Shown: positions 1 through 10,440, counted from the first letter of the stretch. The stretch: DNA of 64,000 bases from Streptosporangium sp. NBC_01755 (GCF_035917995.1 NZ_CP109131.1:7564001-7628000), one strand, 5' to 3'. Notes: generated from the letters alone by a model not told the origin. Numbers and translations are program-made.

Positions 1-3000
1 ACCAGGGGCCGTCCTCGCTGTCGGCGGGCGCGTTGAACCGCACGACCCGGTCCGGGGTGATGGGCGTCTCGGCGGGTTCGGCGAACAGCGCGGACAGGTC
101 GGCCGCGCGGGGCGGCGGCGTGACCGTCGCGGCGGGCAGCGCGTACAGCTCCGGGGTGAGCGTGAACGCCGCGGAGTGGGCGGTCGAGCCGACGGTGTAG
201 GAGCACTGCACGATGATCGAGTCGTGCTCGCTGACGCCGGGGACCTTGCGGGAAGCCTGCACGTACAGGCTGACGTCGGTGATCTGGCCTTCCCGCTCGG
301 CGTCGGAGGCGAGCACCTGGGGCGCGACCCAGGCGCCGTCGAGGTTGCGGAAGGAGTAGCGGATCTTGACCTGGTAGCGCGGCGGCGGCCCGCTCACCTT
401 CTGATCCGAGCCCGACGATTTGGCGGTGACGGTGACCTTGGACGGGTCGGCCGGCGGGACGGGCTCGACCGTCGACCAGAACACGAAGATCCTGCCGAAG
501 GCGTGCACCGGGTCCACCCGGTCGGCGGCGATCTGGACGTCCACCTTCTCCCAGGCGTCCCAGGCGGCCGAGAGCCTGCCGCCGTCGCGGAACTCGGCGG
601 TGCGGTGGTAGTAGCGGCGCGGGTCGGTGCGGGTCCTGCCGAACAGGACGAGCCTGCGCACCTCGGCCGCGGTCCCCTCGGGCCGGTACACGTAGCCGCC
701 CGCGATGGTCAGGCGGGAGACCTCGGTGTACTCGTCGAGGTAGCGCTTGTAGGAGGCCTGGACGGCCTTCTCCGTGATGTCGCCCTGCAGGAGGTCGTCC
801 TGGAGCGCGGAGAACGCGGGGGTCTTGCGGTCGCGCAGCTCGGGCCGCAGGTAGTTCTCCGGGTAGAGGAAGACCTTCCGGTTGGCCTCCCAGGTGCGGT
901 AGCTGCGCATCCACCCCCACCAGGTGCGCAGCCTGGCGCGGACGGCCTCGGGATCGACGCCGGCGGGCAGGGTGACCTTCTCCAGGCCGAGGAGGTACCT
1001 CTGGAGGTAGAGCTGGGTCGCGGCGATCGCCTCGCGGACGCGGGACGTGGTGCCCTGCCCGCCCATCTCCACGTCGATCAGGTACCGCTCGTACAGGTCG
1101 CGGGCGTTCCCGTGCAGAGGGGTCAGCCGGGCGACGAGCGCGTCGCGCTTGCGGACGTTCAGCCTGTCGCGCATGGCGGCGGAGATCTTCGGCCACTCCT
1201 GCGGCGACGCCCTCCGCTCGATCGCGGCGCGCACGGCGGCCGCCGCCCCGTCGAGGTCGGGCGCGGGCCCGAACATCTTCGCCCACACGCCGTACAGCTC
1301 GGGGACCCCGATGCCGGTCTTGGCCGAGGCTCCGAAGGCGTCTGCGAGGGTGAGCAGAAACTCGATCTCGAACAGGTGCTCCTCGCTGGTGCCGGGCCGC
1401 AGCAGGCCCATGTTCCGCCGGGCCCAGCGCACCTCCTCCAGCGGCCAGCCGAACGCGGAGGCGAGGTAGGCGTACGGGTCCTCGGCGCCGTCGAGGAAGA
1501 ACGCGGCGAGGCCATCGCGGCCCCGGCAGAGCGCGGCGAAGCGGACGATGGTGTGCAGGTCGCTCAGCCGGTGGTCGGCGGTGCCGGACCACCGGTGCCG
1601 GAACTGCTGCGGGAAGGTCCGGTCGACCTGGTGGTACGGGCCGGAGTAGCGCAGGTACCGGTCTCCCTTGAGCAGGTAGGTGCGGCCGTCGAGGGTGAAC
1701 GCGCCGTCGGGGCCGTCCTCGAAGTCCTGCGGGGCGTCGCCCCAGTCGTCGCGGACGGTCCGGGGGTAGCCGGCCTCGGGGTGGTCGAGGGTTCCGGTGG
1801 CCGGGTAGCGGACGTACTGGCCGCCGCTGAACGCGTAGAGCTCTCCCGAAGGGGCGGTGAACGCGGCGTCCAGCGGGCCGGTGTCGAAGGAGTTGCGGAC
1901 CTTGCCCCAGCGGCCCGCCACGGGGCCGGCGGTCCCGGCGGCGAAGAACTCGCGCCCGCGGAACAGCCGGACGACGCCGTCGGCGCCGCGGAACGCCGCG
2001 TCGACGCCGTCCTGGAACGCGGACGGCAGCGCGGCCAGGCTCAGGTCGCCGGGAAGGTCGGCAAGGGCGCGCGGGTAGCCGTCGTCGACGAACGTGCGGT
2101 CTGCGCCGGAGTAGCGGACGTACTGGTCCCCGGAGAACAGGTAGATCCGCCGGTCGGCGACGAGCGCGGCGTCCACCTTGCCGGTCGCCGCGAGGTTGTT
2201 GCGGAGGGCGCCGAGCCGGCCGGTGCCGAACGTGGCGGCGAGCTCACTCGACGCGGTGTGGCAGACGCCGCCGACGAGGACGTGGACGGTCCTGTCGTTG
2301 CCGACGACCGCGTCCAGCGGCCGGTCCAGGGCGTCCTCGAAGGTCTCCGGAAGGCGCGCGAACGGCTCCTCGCGGCGGAGGTTGCCCGCGATCGGCTTGG
2401 GGTAGCCGGGGTCGACGTGCCGGTAGACGCGGCCGGTGTAGCGGACGTAGCGGTCGCCGGAGAACAGGTAGGTGCGGTCGCCGCGCCACACGAAGGCCGC
2501 ATCGACGGTCGCGCCGGGCGCCAGGAACGGGTTCGGCGAGCGGCCCCACTGGTCGCGGACCTTGACCCGCGGGCCGAACGCCTCGTTCTGGAACGGCGCG
2601 CAGGTGTCGGCGAAGAAGAACCAGACGGCGCCGTCGGCGGTCCGCAGCGCCGACCTGAGGCCGTCGGGGGCGTCGAGGCCCGCGCCGAAGCCGGGGTACA
2701 GCCGCTCGATCGGGCGGACCGCCGACCAGACCCCGGTCCGGTCGCTGTAGGTGGCGCACCGCTTGCCGGCGAGCAGGACCAGCGCCGTGTCCTCCACCAG
2801 GACGGCGTCGGGGAAGGGCAGCGGCGAACCGGGGAAGGCCGCGGCCGCCTCGATCGTCACCGGGTAGCCCGGGTCCGGCGCGGCGCACGACTCGTCGGAG
2901 TAAACGACGTGGCGGACCCTGCCGGCGGCGTCCGGCTTGCCGTAGAGGTGCGTCTTGCCGCGGTGCACGTAGGCCAGCGCGACGCCCTCCAGTCCGGCCC

Positions 3001-6000
3001 AGCGGTCGGCGATCGGCTTCGGGTCGCCCTCGGCGAGTGCCGCGCCCGGCGCGTGCGTGACGTACTGGTCGCCGCTGAACAGGTGGATCCTGCCGTCGCG
3101 GGCGACGAACGCCGCGTCGACCTCGCCGGTCTCGCGCAGGAGGTCCCTGGGCCTGCCCCACTCTTCGGCGATCGGGTAGTCGCGGCCGACCTGGGTGTTG
3201 AAGCACGACGGCCCGCGGAACAGGTAGGTGACGCCGTCCGCGCCGGTGAGGACGGCGTCCAGGCCGCTGGTGAAGCGCGCCGGGACGGTCCGCAGGGCGC
3301 GCGGCCGGAACGGGGCCGCCGCGACCGTCCTGCCCTCCAGCGCCGACAGCCGCCGCCATCCGTCGGCGGTCTCGACGACGAGCGAGCCGTCCTCGACGTA
3401 GGCGCAGCGCACCCCGCCGACCGGCAGGTCGGTGTAGCGGCGGTGGCCCGCGGTGGACACCGCGTGGCACTCGCCGCCCCGGAACAGGTAGGCGGTGCGC
3501 CGGTCGGCGAACGCCGCGTCCACCCCGTCGAGCGTGACGGGCAGCGCGGCGAGGCCGGGCTCGCCGGACAGCTCCGCGATCCGGCGCGGGTAGCCGGGGT
3601 CGACGACGGTGAGCGCGGCGCCGGTGTAGCGCACGTACTGGTCGCCGGAGAACAGGTAGGTGCGGGTGCGCACGACCTCGACGCCGTCCACCTGTTCGGG
3701 GGCGTCCAGGACGAACGCGGCGTCCACCCGGCCCGTGCGGGCGAGGGTGTGCGCGACGCGGCCCCACCGGCCCGCGTTCTGCGCCGGGTAGCCGTCGTCG
3801 ACCTGGGTGCGGTCGGCGGTGGAGTAGCGGACGTGGCGGTCGCCGGAGAACACGTAGGTGCGGCCATCGGCGCCGACGAACGCCGCGTCGACGCGCGCGA
3901 AGGGCAGGCTGTCCCACCGCTCGCGCAGCGCCACCGGCTCCGACCACCACCGGTGCCGGGCGTCGAACCAGACGAACCTGTCGCCTGAGAAGAGGTAGGT
4001 GCGCTCGTCGCGGCCGGTGAACACGGCGTCGACAGGGCCGAGCCGCATGCCCTCCGGCATGTTCCACCAGTTGTCGGCCAGTGGTTTGGGGAAGCCGGGG
4101 TCGGGGGTGCGGTAGTCGCGCGCGGAGTAGCGGACGTAGAACGCCGCGCCGTCTCCCCGCGCCTTCAGCCGGAGTCCTTCGCCGACGACGGTCAGCGCGA
4201 CCCCCTCCCCGGTGGTGAGCTCCCAGCGCGGCGCGCTCCCGCGCAGCGCGGTGACGGTGAGGCCGTGCTCGGCGAACAGGGCGCGCAGCGCGGGGGTGAG
4301 CCGTCCGGCGTCCAGGTCGGGCTGGTGGTCGGCGGGGATCTCGCGGACCAGGCCGCCGGTGCCGAACAGGTACGTTCTGCCGTCCATGACGAACGAGGCG
4401 TCCACACGGGTGAGCCCGCCCCAGTCGTCGGCGATCCGGCGGGGGAAGCCGGAGTCGACCGTGGTGTAGTCGGCGGTGGAGTACCGCAGGTAGGTGTCGC
4501 CGCTGAAGAGGTAGGTGCGCCCGTCGAGCCCGGCGAAGCCGGCGTCCACCCGGCCTGCGGTCAGCGCGGGGGACAGCGCGCCCCAGCGTTCCGCCGTCAC
4601 GGCCGTGGTCGCGCGGGCGCCGTCGAGCGCGACGGTCCGGCCCGCCTTGAACAGGTGCAGCACGCCCGACGGGTCGGTGAAGGCCGCCTCGACGCCGCCC
4701 TCGAACTGCGGCGGCAGGTCGCGCCGGCGGCGCGGCACGCCCTCGTCGGCGAGGACGCCGGCGTTCTCGATGCTGTCGGAGTACCGCAGCATCTCCCCGC
4801 CGGACAGCACGTGGACGGCCGACGCCGTCGTGTAGGCGGCGTCGACGGACTTGAGGTCGGCGAAACGGGTCTCCACCCGTCCCCACACCTCGGCGGCGGG
4901 CCGCTCCTCCGCCGTCGTGATCCAGCGGTCCCCGGCGAAGACGTGCACAACGCCGTCGAGGTCCTGGAAGCAGGCGTCCACCGCCTCGCGCACGCGCGGG
5001 GCGGGCAGGCCCTCGCGGGAGCGCCACTCGGCGACGTCGCGCGGGTACCCCTCGTCCACGGTGTCGTAGCCCGCGGAGTAGCGGACGTACTGGTCACCGG
5101 CGAACAGGTAGACGCGGCCGTCGTTGTCGGTGAACGCGCCGTCGATCCGGACCGGGTCGGCGAACGCGTTCTTGACCTTCCCCCACCTCTGTGCCCGCGG
5201 CGCCCACCGGGTGCCGCCCTTCTCCCTGGTGAAGGCCAGCGCGGCGCCCTTGGCGTCGCGTCCGACGAGCCAGGAGGTGCCGTCGGGACGCACGAACGCG
5301 GCGTCCACCGCGGCCAGGGCCGAGAGCCGGGGCGACAGGTCGGTGAGCGGACGGCGCGCCGGGCTCGTGCGGGCGCGGGTGGCGGCGGAGTACGTCCAGT
5401 AACCGCCGTCGTCGCCGAAGAGCAGGATCACGCCGTCGCCCGCGTCGAGCAGCGCCTGGATGCGGGCGACGCCCGGCGGCAGGGTCAGCGGCTCGGGGTA
5501 CTTGCCGGTGAGGTCCTGGTCGGCGAAGACCGCACGGATCTCGGCGGCGCGCAGCCCGAGTTTGGCGGCCAGCAGCGCGAATCTGCGGATCCGCCGGTGG
5601 GCCAGGACAACGCGCGGATCGGTGGGCGTCCCGTCGGTGTCCAGGGCGGGCCGGGCGAACAAGGCCCGCGCCTCCCGCGCGCTCCCCGCGACGCACTCCA
5701 CCACGGCCCTGGTCGCGGCCGCGTCCAGACCCAGGACGTCGGACAGGCAGGCGTGCAGGGCCTGGTCCTGCTTGCCGGCCAGTTCGGCGACCCGGTCGGT
5801 CGCCTCGGTGACGGCGGCCATCAGCGCCGTCGCGGTGTCGTGCAGGACGAAGAAGACTTCGCGGGCGAAGTCCACCATGTCGGGGAGGGTGAAGTCGAGG
5901 GAGTTGTCGGCGTTGGCGAAGTAGGCGAGTCGGTCCCGCGCCACGGCGTGGCGCTCGGTCAGGTGCCCGGCGGTGACGAGGCGGTCCAGGAGCCGGTCGG

Positions 6001-8590
6001 CGTGGAGATCGGTGAGCCCGAGGGCGGTGAACGCGCTCCGGGAGACCCGGTAGGGCGCCTCCTGCGCGGCGATCGCCGCCATCGCGTCGAACACGGCGCT
6101 CTCGTCCGCGCCGGTGAACCCCGAGCCGAGGTCCACGGCGCCGCCGGGCTCGGCGAACTCGCCCGGGTCGGCGATCTGCCCCTCGTCCAGCCAGGCGTCG
6201 TCGAGCGCACGGTGGACGCGGTGTGCCGCGAGGTCGTCGGCGAGGTCGGCGAAATCCTCGGCCGTGAAGGTCGTCAGCCCGGCATGGAACTCCGCGACCT
6301 GGCCGCGCAGCGCCGCCAGGACGGCCGGGCGCAGGGCGGCGAACTCGGCGGCCAGGCCGAAGTCGGCGGGCGCGGCGCGCAGCAGCGCCTCCTTGTCGGT
6401 GTAGCGCCGCTCGGCGTCGAGGTGGCCGTTGAAGCGGAGGCTGTCGACCAGCCTGCCGAACTGCGCGTCGGTGAGGCGGAGCCCCGCCAGGACTGACGAG
6501 TCGAGGGTGAGAGGGAAGGTGCGGAACTCCGCGAGGCGCTCGCGAAGCAGCTCCGCGACCGGCGCGGCCGCGTCGGCGAGGGGGACGTTCACCGACAGGT
6601 CCCCGGCGTTGTCGGGGTCGCGGAAGAAGTCGGGGTCGAGCACCGTGCCGTCCTCGCCGAGATGGCGGCGGTAGACGAGGTTGTCGTACAGTTCCCGGCG
6701 CTCCTGCGGGCTCAGGCCCGGCAGGCGCTCCAAGTGGGAGGGGTGGAGTTCCGCGGGGCCGTCCACCTCGTCCGCGATGATCTCGAACAGGGCGTCCCGG
6801 TGGCCGGTGAAGTCGCCGGCGAGGTCCGGCTCCCGCTCGGGCGGCGCGGCGAGCCCTCCGTCGGCGCCCAGCACGCCGCGCAGGACCAGATTGCGGAAGA
6901 TCTTCGCCTGGAGCCGGTCGCCCAGGCCGAGCCCGGTGAGGTCAGAGGGGAAGACGACGCCGAGGTCGGTGACCGCCTCGTAGGCGGCCTTCTCGGCCTT
7001 CTCCCGGTGGACCTCCAGCAGCCCGCTGCCGACGGCGGCCACGACCCCGTCGGGGAAGGCGGCGAGCACGTCGTGGATCACCCGGGCCGCCCTGGGGCCG
7101 AACCTGTCCGACCGCAGCGCGTCGGGGCCGAGCGCGACGGGGTCGAGGGCGTCGCGGAGCCTGGCGAACAGTGCGGCGAGGCCGTGCGGATCCCCGGTGG
7201 CGGGGTCGGGCCGGCCGCCGAGGATGCCGGCGAGCTCCGCGCCGTCGAATCCCGCGGCGCGCATCCACGTGATCACCGCGAACAGGGTCTGGGCCAGCCA
7301 CAGCGCCTGCTCCGGTGCGCCGCCCTCCAGCACCTTGTGGAAGTCGCGCGTCTCCGGAGCGGGCCCGCCCAGCACCGCGAACGTGCTGTAGCGCTGGACG
7401 GAGGGGTCGCCTTCCAACGCCACGAGCACGTCGCAGAGCTCGTCGGGGCCGACGCCGAGCGCCGCCGCGAGCAGGCCAGCCCGGCGCAGCAAGGAGATCT
7501 CGGCGAGGCCGACCTGCCCGCGGTCGAACGGGCTCGGCTCCCGGTCGGCGTAGCGCTCCCGGTACCGCAGGACGAGCCGGACGATGTCCGGCTCCGCCAC
7601 CCCGATCAGCCGGGCCAGCCGGAACCGGTAGTCGCGGTTGGCGGGGGTGAGGATGTCGCCCGAGCACGTCTCGACCGTCACCTTGGGATCCGGCTTCCAC
7701 GGCACGATGAGTCCGCACACCTCCGGGACCGTCTGCCCGTGGACCTTGCCGAGCCGGACGACGGCGGCCACCGCGCGCAGGGCGGGAGGATCGAGGCGAC
7801 CCTGCGCGCACGACGTCAGGACGAGGTCGAGGTGGGTCAGCGTCAGTCCGGTCTTGCGGGCGAGGCGGACCAGCCGGTGCGCCCGGTCCAGCCAGGCCGG
7901 GGGAAGGTCGGCGCCGGACGGCGGGACGAGCGAGGTCTCGCCGGTGTTGAGCGTGACGCGCCCTTCCGGAACGGCCTGCCCGGCCATCGCGACGAGTTCG
8001 CGGAGTTCGGCGTCGGTGAGGCCGGTGGCCTCGGCGAACCGGCGGGTGTCGCGCAGGGCCGCGAGGGTCTCGCCCGCCGCGAGGCCGTACCGCTGGCCGA
8101 GCGCTGCGGCCTGGACGTCGGCCCCGGTGATCACCGCGACGTCCTCCGGAGTGAGGCCCAGGTACTCGCGCGCGGCGACGTCGTGATCCACCTGGGCGGC
8201 GAAGAGCCGGTACAGCTCCTCCGGTGTCGCTTTCAGCTGTTCGAGGCAGACCCGCAGCCGTTCGGACTTCAGCGAGAACGGCAGCCCGAACGGGTGCGCC
8301 GCCTTGCGGAGCGTCTCGTACGGCTGGTCCCCGACGAGCCGCTCCAGCACCTCGTTGACGATGTCGAGGTAGGCGGTCTCGGTGAACGTGTTCTCCTTGT
8401 CGAGCACGATCCGGGTCAGATCGGGCCGCCGGTCGAGCAGCTCCGGGCGCCCGAACGTCCCCTCCAGCAGACCCAGGAGCTCCACGAAGTAAGCGGCGGG
8501 CGACCACACGGAACGCGCGTCATCGCGTTCGGGAAAGCGCAGTTCGCCGAACAGGCTCGTGTAGTCGGGCGACGATTCTTGACTCACCAT
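1..8590 (-). CDS. Tc toxin A-subunit-like giant protein with hemopexin repeats (partial, runs off left edge)
   Basis: At least 2,863 codons stay open from ATG 8590 to the window edge, with a GGAG eight bases before the start. Residues 27-40 read SVWSPAAYFVELLG, the hallmark N-terminus of TcA/TcdA and Salmonella SpvA-like (VRP1) proteins. From about residue 1040 to 2310 roughly 24 hemopexin-type blades recur every ~52 residues, with the pattern VDAAF-x-GRTYLF-SGD-QYVRY and proline- and tryptophan-containing linkers. After them come TcA neuraminidase-like-region motifs, such as GDITEKAVQASYKRYLDEY near 2600 and a GRIFVFWS strand near 2700. In Tc toxins the A subunit forms the pentameric receptor-binding injection channel and needs TcB/TcC; neither is visible here and both could lie to the left. 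The receptor-binding and C-terminal pore parts are outside the window. Family assignment is firm; toxin activity is inferred. Confidence 0.85.
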   Translation of the reverse strand, partial: MVSQESSPDYTSLFGELRFPERDDARSVWSPAAYFVELLGLLEGTFGRPELLDRRPDLTRIVLDKENTFTETAYLDIVNEVLERLVGDQPYETLRKAAHPFGLPFSLKSERLRVCLEQLKATPEELYRLFAAQVDHDVAAREYLGLTPEDVAVITGADVQAAALGQRYGLAAGETLAALRDTRRFAEATGLTDAELRELVAMAGQAVPEGRVTLNTGETSLVPPSGADLPPAWLDRAHRLVRLARKTGLTLTHLDLVLTSCAQGRLDPPALRAVAAVVRLGKVHGQTVPEVCGLIVPWKPDPKVTVETCSGDILTPANRDYRFRLARLIGVAEPDIVRLVLRYRERYADREPSPFDRGQVGLAEISLLRRAGLLAAALGVGPDELCDVLVALEGDPSVQRYSTFAVLGGPAPETRDFHKVLEGGAPEQALWLAQTLFAVITWMRAAGFDGAELAGILGGRPDPATGDPHGLAALFARLRDALDPVALGPDALRSDRFGPRAARVIHDVLAAFPDGVVAAVGSGLLEVHREKAEKAAYEAVTDLGVVFPSDLTGLGLGDRLQAKIFRNLVLRGVLGADGGLAAPPEREPDLAGDFTGHRDALFEIIADEVDGPAELHPSHLERLPGLSPQERRELYDNLVYRRHLGEDGTVLDPDFFRDPDNAGDLSVNVPLADAAAPVAELLRERLAEFRTFPLTLDSSVLAGLRLTDAQFGRLVDSLRFNGHLDAERRYTDKEALLRAAPADFGLAAEFAALRPAVLAALRGQVAEFHAGLTTFTAEDFADLADDLAAHRVHRALDDAWLDEGQIADPGEFAEPGGAVDLGSGFTGADESAVFDAMAAIAAQEAPYRVSRSAFTALGLTDLHADRLLDRLVTAGHLTERHAVARDRLAYFANADNSLDFTLPDMVDFAREVFFVLHDTATALMAAVTEATDRVAELAGKQDQALHACLSDVLGLDAAATRAVVECVAGSAREARALFARPALDTDGTPTDPRVVLAHRRIRRFALLAAKLGLRAAEIRAVFADQDLTGKYPEPLTLPPGVARIQALLDAGDGVILLFGDDGGYWTYSAATRARTSPARRPLTDLSPRLSALAAVDAAFVRPDGTSWLVGRDAKGAALAFTREKGGTRWAPRAQRWGKVKNAFADPVRIDGAFTDNDGRVYLFAGDQYVRYSAGYDTVDEGYPRDVAEWRSREGLPAPRVREAVDACFQDLDGVVHVFAGDRWITTAEERPAAEVWGRVETRFADLKSVDAAYTTASAVHVLSGGEMLRYSDSIENAGVLADEGVPRRRRDLPPQFEGGVEAAFTDPSGVLHLFKAGRTVALDGARATTAVTAERWGALSPALTAGRVDAGFAGLDGRTYLFSGDTYLRYSTADYTTVDSGFPRRIADDWGGLTRVDASFVMDGRTYLFGTGGLVREIPADHQPDLDAGRLTPALRALFAEHGLTVTALRGSAPRWELTTGEGVALTVVGEGLRLKARGDGAAFYVRYSARDYRTPDPGFPKPLADNWWNMPEGMRLGPVDAVFTGRDERTYLFSGDRFVWFDARHRWWSEPVALRERWDSLPFARVDAAFVGADGRTYVFSGDRHVRYSTADRTQVDDGYPAQNAGRWGRVAHTLARTGRVDAAFVLDAPEQVDGVEVVRTRTYLFSGDQYVRYTGAALTVVDPGYPRRIAELSGEPGLAALPVTLDGVDAAFADRRTAYLFRGGECHAVSTAGHRRYTDLPVGGVRCAYVEDGSLVVETADGWRRLSALEGRTVAAAPFRPRALRTVPARFTSGLDAVLTGADGVTYLFRGPSCFNTQVGRDYPIAEEWGRPRDLLRETGEVDAAFVARDGRIHLFSGDQYVTHAPGAALAEGDPKPIADRWAGLEGVALAYVHRGKTHLYGKPDAAGRVRHVVYSDESCAAPDPGYPVTIEAAAAFPGSPLPFPDAVLVEDTALVLLAGKRCATYSDRTGVWSAVRPIERLYPGFGAGLDAPDGLRSALRTADGAVWFFFADTCAPFQNEAFGPRVKVRDQWGRSPNPFLAPGATVDAAFVWRGDRTYLFSGDRYVRYTGRVYRHVDPGYPKPIAGNLRREEPFARLPETFEDALDRPLDAVVGNDRTVHVLVGGVCHTASSELAATFGTGRLGALRNNLAATGKVDAALVADRRIYLFSGDQYVRYSGADRTFVDDGYPRALADLPGDLSLAALPSAFQDGVDAAFRGADGVVRLFRGREFFAAGTAGPVAGRWGKVRNSFDTGPLDAAFTAPSGELYAFSGGQYVRYPATGTLDHPEAGYPRTVRDDWGDAPQDFEDGPDGAFTLDGRTYLLKGDRYLRYSGPYHQVDRTFPQQFRHRWSGTADHRLSDLHTIVRFAALCRGRDGLAAFFLDGAEDPYAYLASAFGWPLEEVRWARRNMGLLRPGTSEEHLFEIEFLLTLADAFGASAKTGIGVPELYGVWAKMFGPAPDLDGAAAAVRAAIERRASPQEWPKISAAMRDRLNVRKRDALVARLTPLHGNARDLYERYLIDVEMGGQGTTSRVREAIAATQLYLQRYLLGLEKVTLPAGVDPEAVRARLRTWWGWMRSYRTWEANRKVFLYPENYLRPELRDRKTPAFSALQDDLLQGDITEKAVQASYKRYLDEYTEVSRLTIAGGYVYRPEGTAAEVRRLVLFGRTRTDPRRYYHRTAEFRDGGRLSAAWDAWEKVDVQIAADRVDPVHAFGRIFVFWSTVEPVPPADPSKVTVTAKSSGSDQKVSGPPPRYQVKIRYSFRNLDGAWVAPQVLASDAEREGQITDVSLYVQASRKVPGVSEHDSIIVQCSYTVGSTAHSAAFTLTPELYALPAATVTPPPRAADLSALFAEPAETPITPDRVVRFNAPADSEDGPW

Positions 8591-8950
8591 GTGCGCATCT
8601 CCAAGCCCGCCGAGGCGGCCGGGGCCGCCGAGAGAAACAAGCGCCTCATGATCTCGGAGCGGGGAGACACCGCCTACTTACCTTTTGGACACACCGACCA
8701 TGCGCCTTTCTCACCTAGCGCAAATCCGGGTAGCGGCCAAATCGCCCGATCACCGCCGAACCCATTGCTCCGGTGCGTTCTCTCCGCGGCTTCTCCACTG
8801 GTCGGACCCCCCCGTTCTCCCGGCAGTGCAGGCGAGTTCACCGCACCGCACCGCACAAAAGCGACGGAGTGGAAGGGCGGCGCACACAGAATTCGTTCGT
8901 GTGGGCTCGACGCCGCCGCCGAGCCACCGTTTCCCTCCACGCGTCATGCC
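8591..8950. other. Intergenic stretch upstream of the Tc-like gene
   Basis: No convincing coding sequence. It holds the ribosome binding site of the Tc-like gene (GGAG at about 8599-8602 on the minus strand) and presumably its promoter. The right border is the left terminal repeat of the ISAs1-family element, so upstream regulation of the toxin gene may have been replaced by the insertion. Confidence 0.5.
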
Positions 8951-10440
8951 CAGGGCCCCGGCGTTCCCGGGTTCTGATGCGGTATGCCGACGTTGAGCGT
9001 TTGGCCAGGTGGAACGCGAAAGAGCGCGACTTCTGCTGATCTTTCGGGTGTCGAAATCCGGAGATCATCGCAGGAGTCGCGCTCGTGTCCCCATCTTCTC
9101 TGACCAGTTCCCCGCATGTCTCGTGTCTTGACCAGCTCGCCGACTTGGCATTGTGGGAGTCCGAACTGGCACCCGATCCGGTCGTGGTGGAATCGGCGTT
9201 GATGCGCCGGTTGGCGACGGTTCCCGATCGGCGGTCTGCTTGCGGTCTGCGCCATCCGCTGGTGGCCATCTTGACGTTGGCCGCGTGCGCGACCCTGGTC
9301 GTCGGCGGCGACAGCGTCGCGGCGATCTGGCAGTGGGCCGCCCGAAGCCCGCAAGCGGCGCTGGAGCGGCTGGGCGCCTACCGTGATCTGTTCACCGGGT
9401 TGTTCCTCGTGCCCAGTGAGCGTACCTTCCGCCGTGTTCTGGCGGAGCTGGACGCCGATGCGCTGGACGCCGCGATCAGCGGCTATGTCGCCGAGGTGAT
9501 ACGGCAGGAGGCTCTGACGCCACAACTGCCCGACACTCCCGGCCCCGCCGAACGGGAACAGCGCCGCGCGGCACGACGCCGGCTCAGCCATCCCGCCCCG
9601 GCCGGGCTGCTGCCCGCAGCGGCGCTGGACGGCAAGGCCCTGCGCGGGGCACGCACCAGCGAAGACGGGAGGGTCTTCCTGGTCGGCGCGATCAGCCACG
9701 AGCACGGCGTGATCCTGGGCCAGTGTCAGGTCGCCGGCAAGAAAGGCGAGGGTCCCGCCGCCCGCGCGATGCTGCCCCACCTGCGGGTGGCCGGGATGGT
9801 CTTGACCTTGGACGCCCTGCACACCACCAAGACCACCGCCCGTCTGATCACCCAGCTGGGCGGCCACTACGTCCTCATCCTCAAGGGCAATCAACCGCTG
9901 GCACGCGCCGCCGCGCACGCGCTGTTGTCCGGGCCGGATGCCGACTGGACGCAAACCACCGCGGTCGATGACGATCACGGGCACGGCCGCAGGGAACGCC
10001 GCACCATCCGCACCGCCTCTGCCGATGACGGCCTCTTCCCCGGCGCCCGGCAAGCCTTCCGGCTCCGCCGCGACGTCGGCGAATTGGATGGCGCCTGGAC
10101 CAGCAAGGAGATCGTGTTCGGCATCACCAGCCTGCCCGTTGAATTGGCAGGCCCCGCGCACCTCAACCACTACGAAAGGGCGCACTGGGGGGTGGAAAAC
10201 CGGCTGAATTGGGTCAGGGACGTCACATTCGCGGAGGATCATTCCCAGGTCAGGACGGGTACCGCACCCAGAACCCTAGCCAGCCTCCGGAATCTGGCGA
10301 TCAGCACCATCCGTCTGGCCGGCCGGGCCAACATCGCCCACGCTCGCCGCGATCTCCTCGACCACGATGCCGCATTCGCCGTCTACAACATCTGATCAAC
10401 AGGACGGACTTGGACATAACAATTCAACGCCGGGGCCCTG
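8951..10440 (+). mobile_element. ISAs1-family insertion sequence, apparently complete
   Basis: Perfect 15-bp terminal inverted repeats flank the transposase: CAGGGCCCCGGCGTT at 8951-8965 and its reverse complement at 10426-10440. This gives a 1,490-bp element with one full-length gene. The 10 bases outside each end (GCGTCATGCC and TCCGGATGCC) agree at only 6 positions, so no clean target duplication is present. The element has cut a Tn3-family transposase gene on its right, and the missing part of that gene is not on its left, so a deletion or rearrangement accompanied or followed insertion. Confidence 0.9.
9085..10395 (+). CDS. ISAs1-family transposase
   Basis: 436 residues, GTG start with AGGAG eight bases upstream. 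It catalyses movement of the surrounding element by a DDE mechanism. Visible signatures are the N-terminal ISAs1 region (VPDRRSACGLRHPLVAIL), the catalytic motifs LDGKALRGA and LTLDALHTT, an ILKGNQP segment, and the C-terminal HWGVENRLNWVRDVTFAED followed by LASLRNLAI. Length and ends are typical of the family and no frameshift is seen, so the enzyme may still be active. Confidence 0.93.
   Translation: MSPSSLTSSPHVSCLDQLADLALWESELAPDPVVVESALMRRLATVPDRRSACGLRHPLVAILTLAACATLVVGGDSVAAIWQWAARSPQAALERLGAYRDLFTGLFLVPSERTFRRVLAELDADALDAAISGYVAEVIRQEALTPQLPDTPGPAEREQRRAARRRLSHPAPAGLLPAAALDGKALRGARTSEDGRVFLVGAISHEHGVILGQCQVAGKKGEGPAARAMLPHLRVAGMVLTLDALHTTKTTARLITQLGGHYVLILKGNQPLARAAAHALLSGPDADWTQTTAVDDDHGHGRRERRTIRTASADDGLFPGARQAFRLRRDVGELDGAWTSKEIVFGITSLPVELAGPAHLNHYERAHWGVENRLNWVRDVTFAEDHSQVRTGTAPRTLASLRNLAISTIRLAGRANIAHARRDLLDHDAAFAVYNI

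Noticed and set aside
176..3988. 1,270-codon open frame on the plus strand
   Set aside because: It mirrors the Tc-like gene. Its translation is low-complexity Gly/Ala/Val/Arg/Asp with no family motif, and the minus-strand frame carries clear hemopexin repeats.
2244..5027. 927-codon Arg-rich open frame on the minus strand
   Set aside because: Out of register with the Tc-like gene; Arg-Pro-Gly composition is typical of a shifted high-GC frame.
4265..8977. Long plus-strand frames (743 and 771 codons)
   Set aside because: Shadow frames of the Tc-like gene, no start signals or motifs.
8944..10242. 432-codon minus-strand frame over the ISAs1 transposase
   Set aside because: Antisense to a well-supported transposase; no homology-like motifs.
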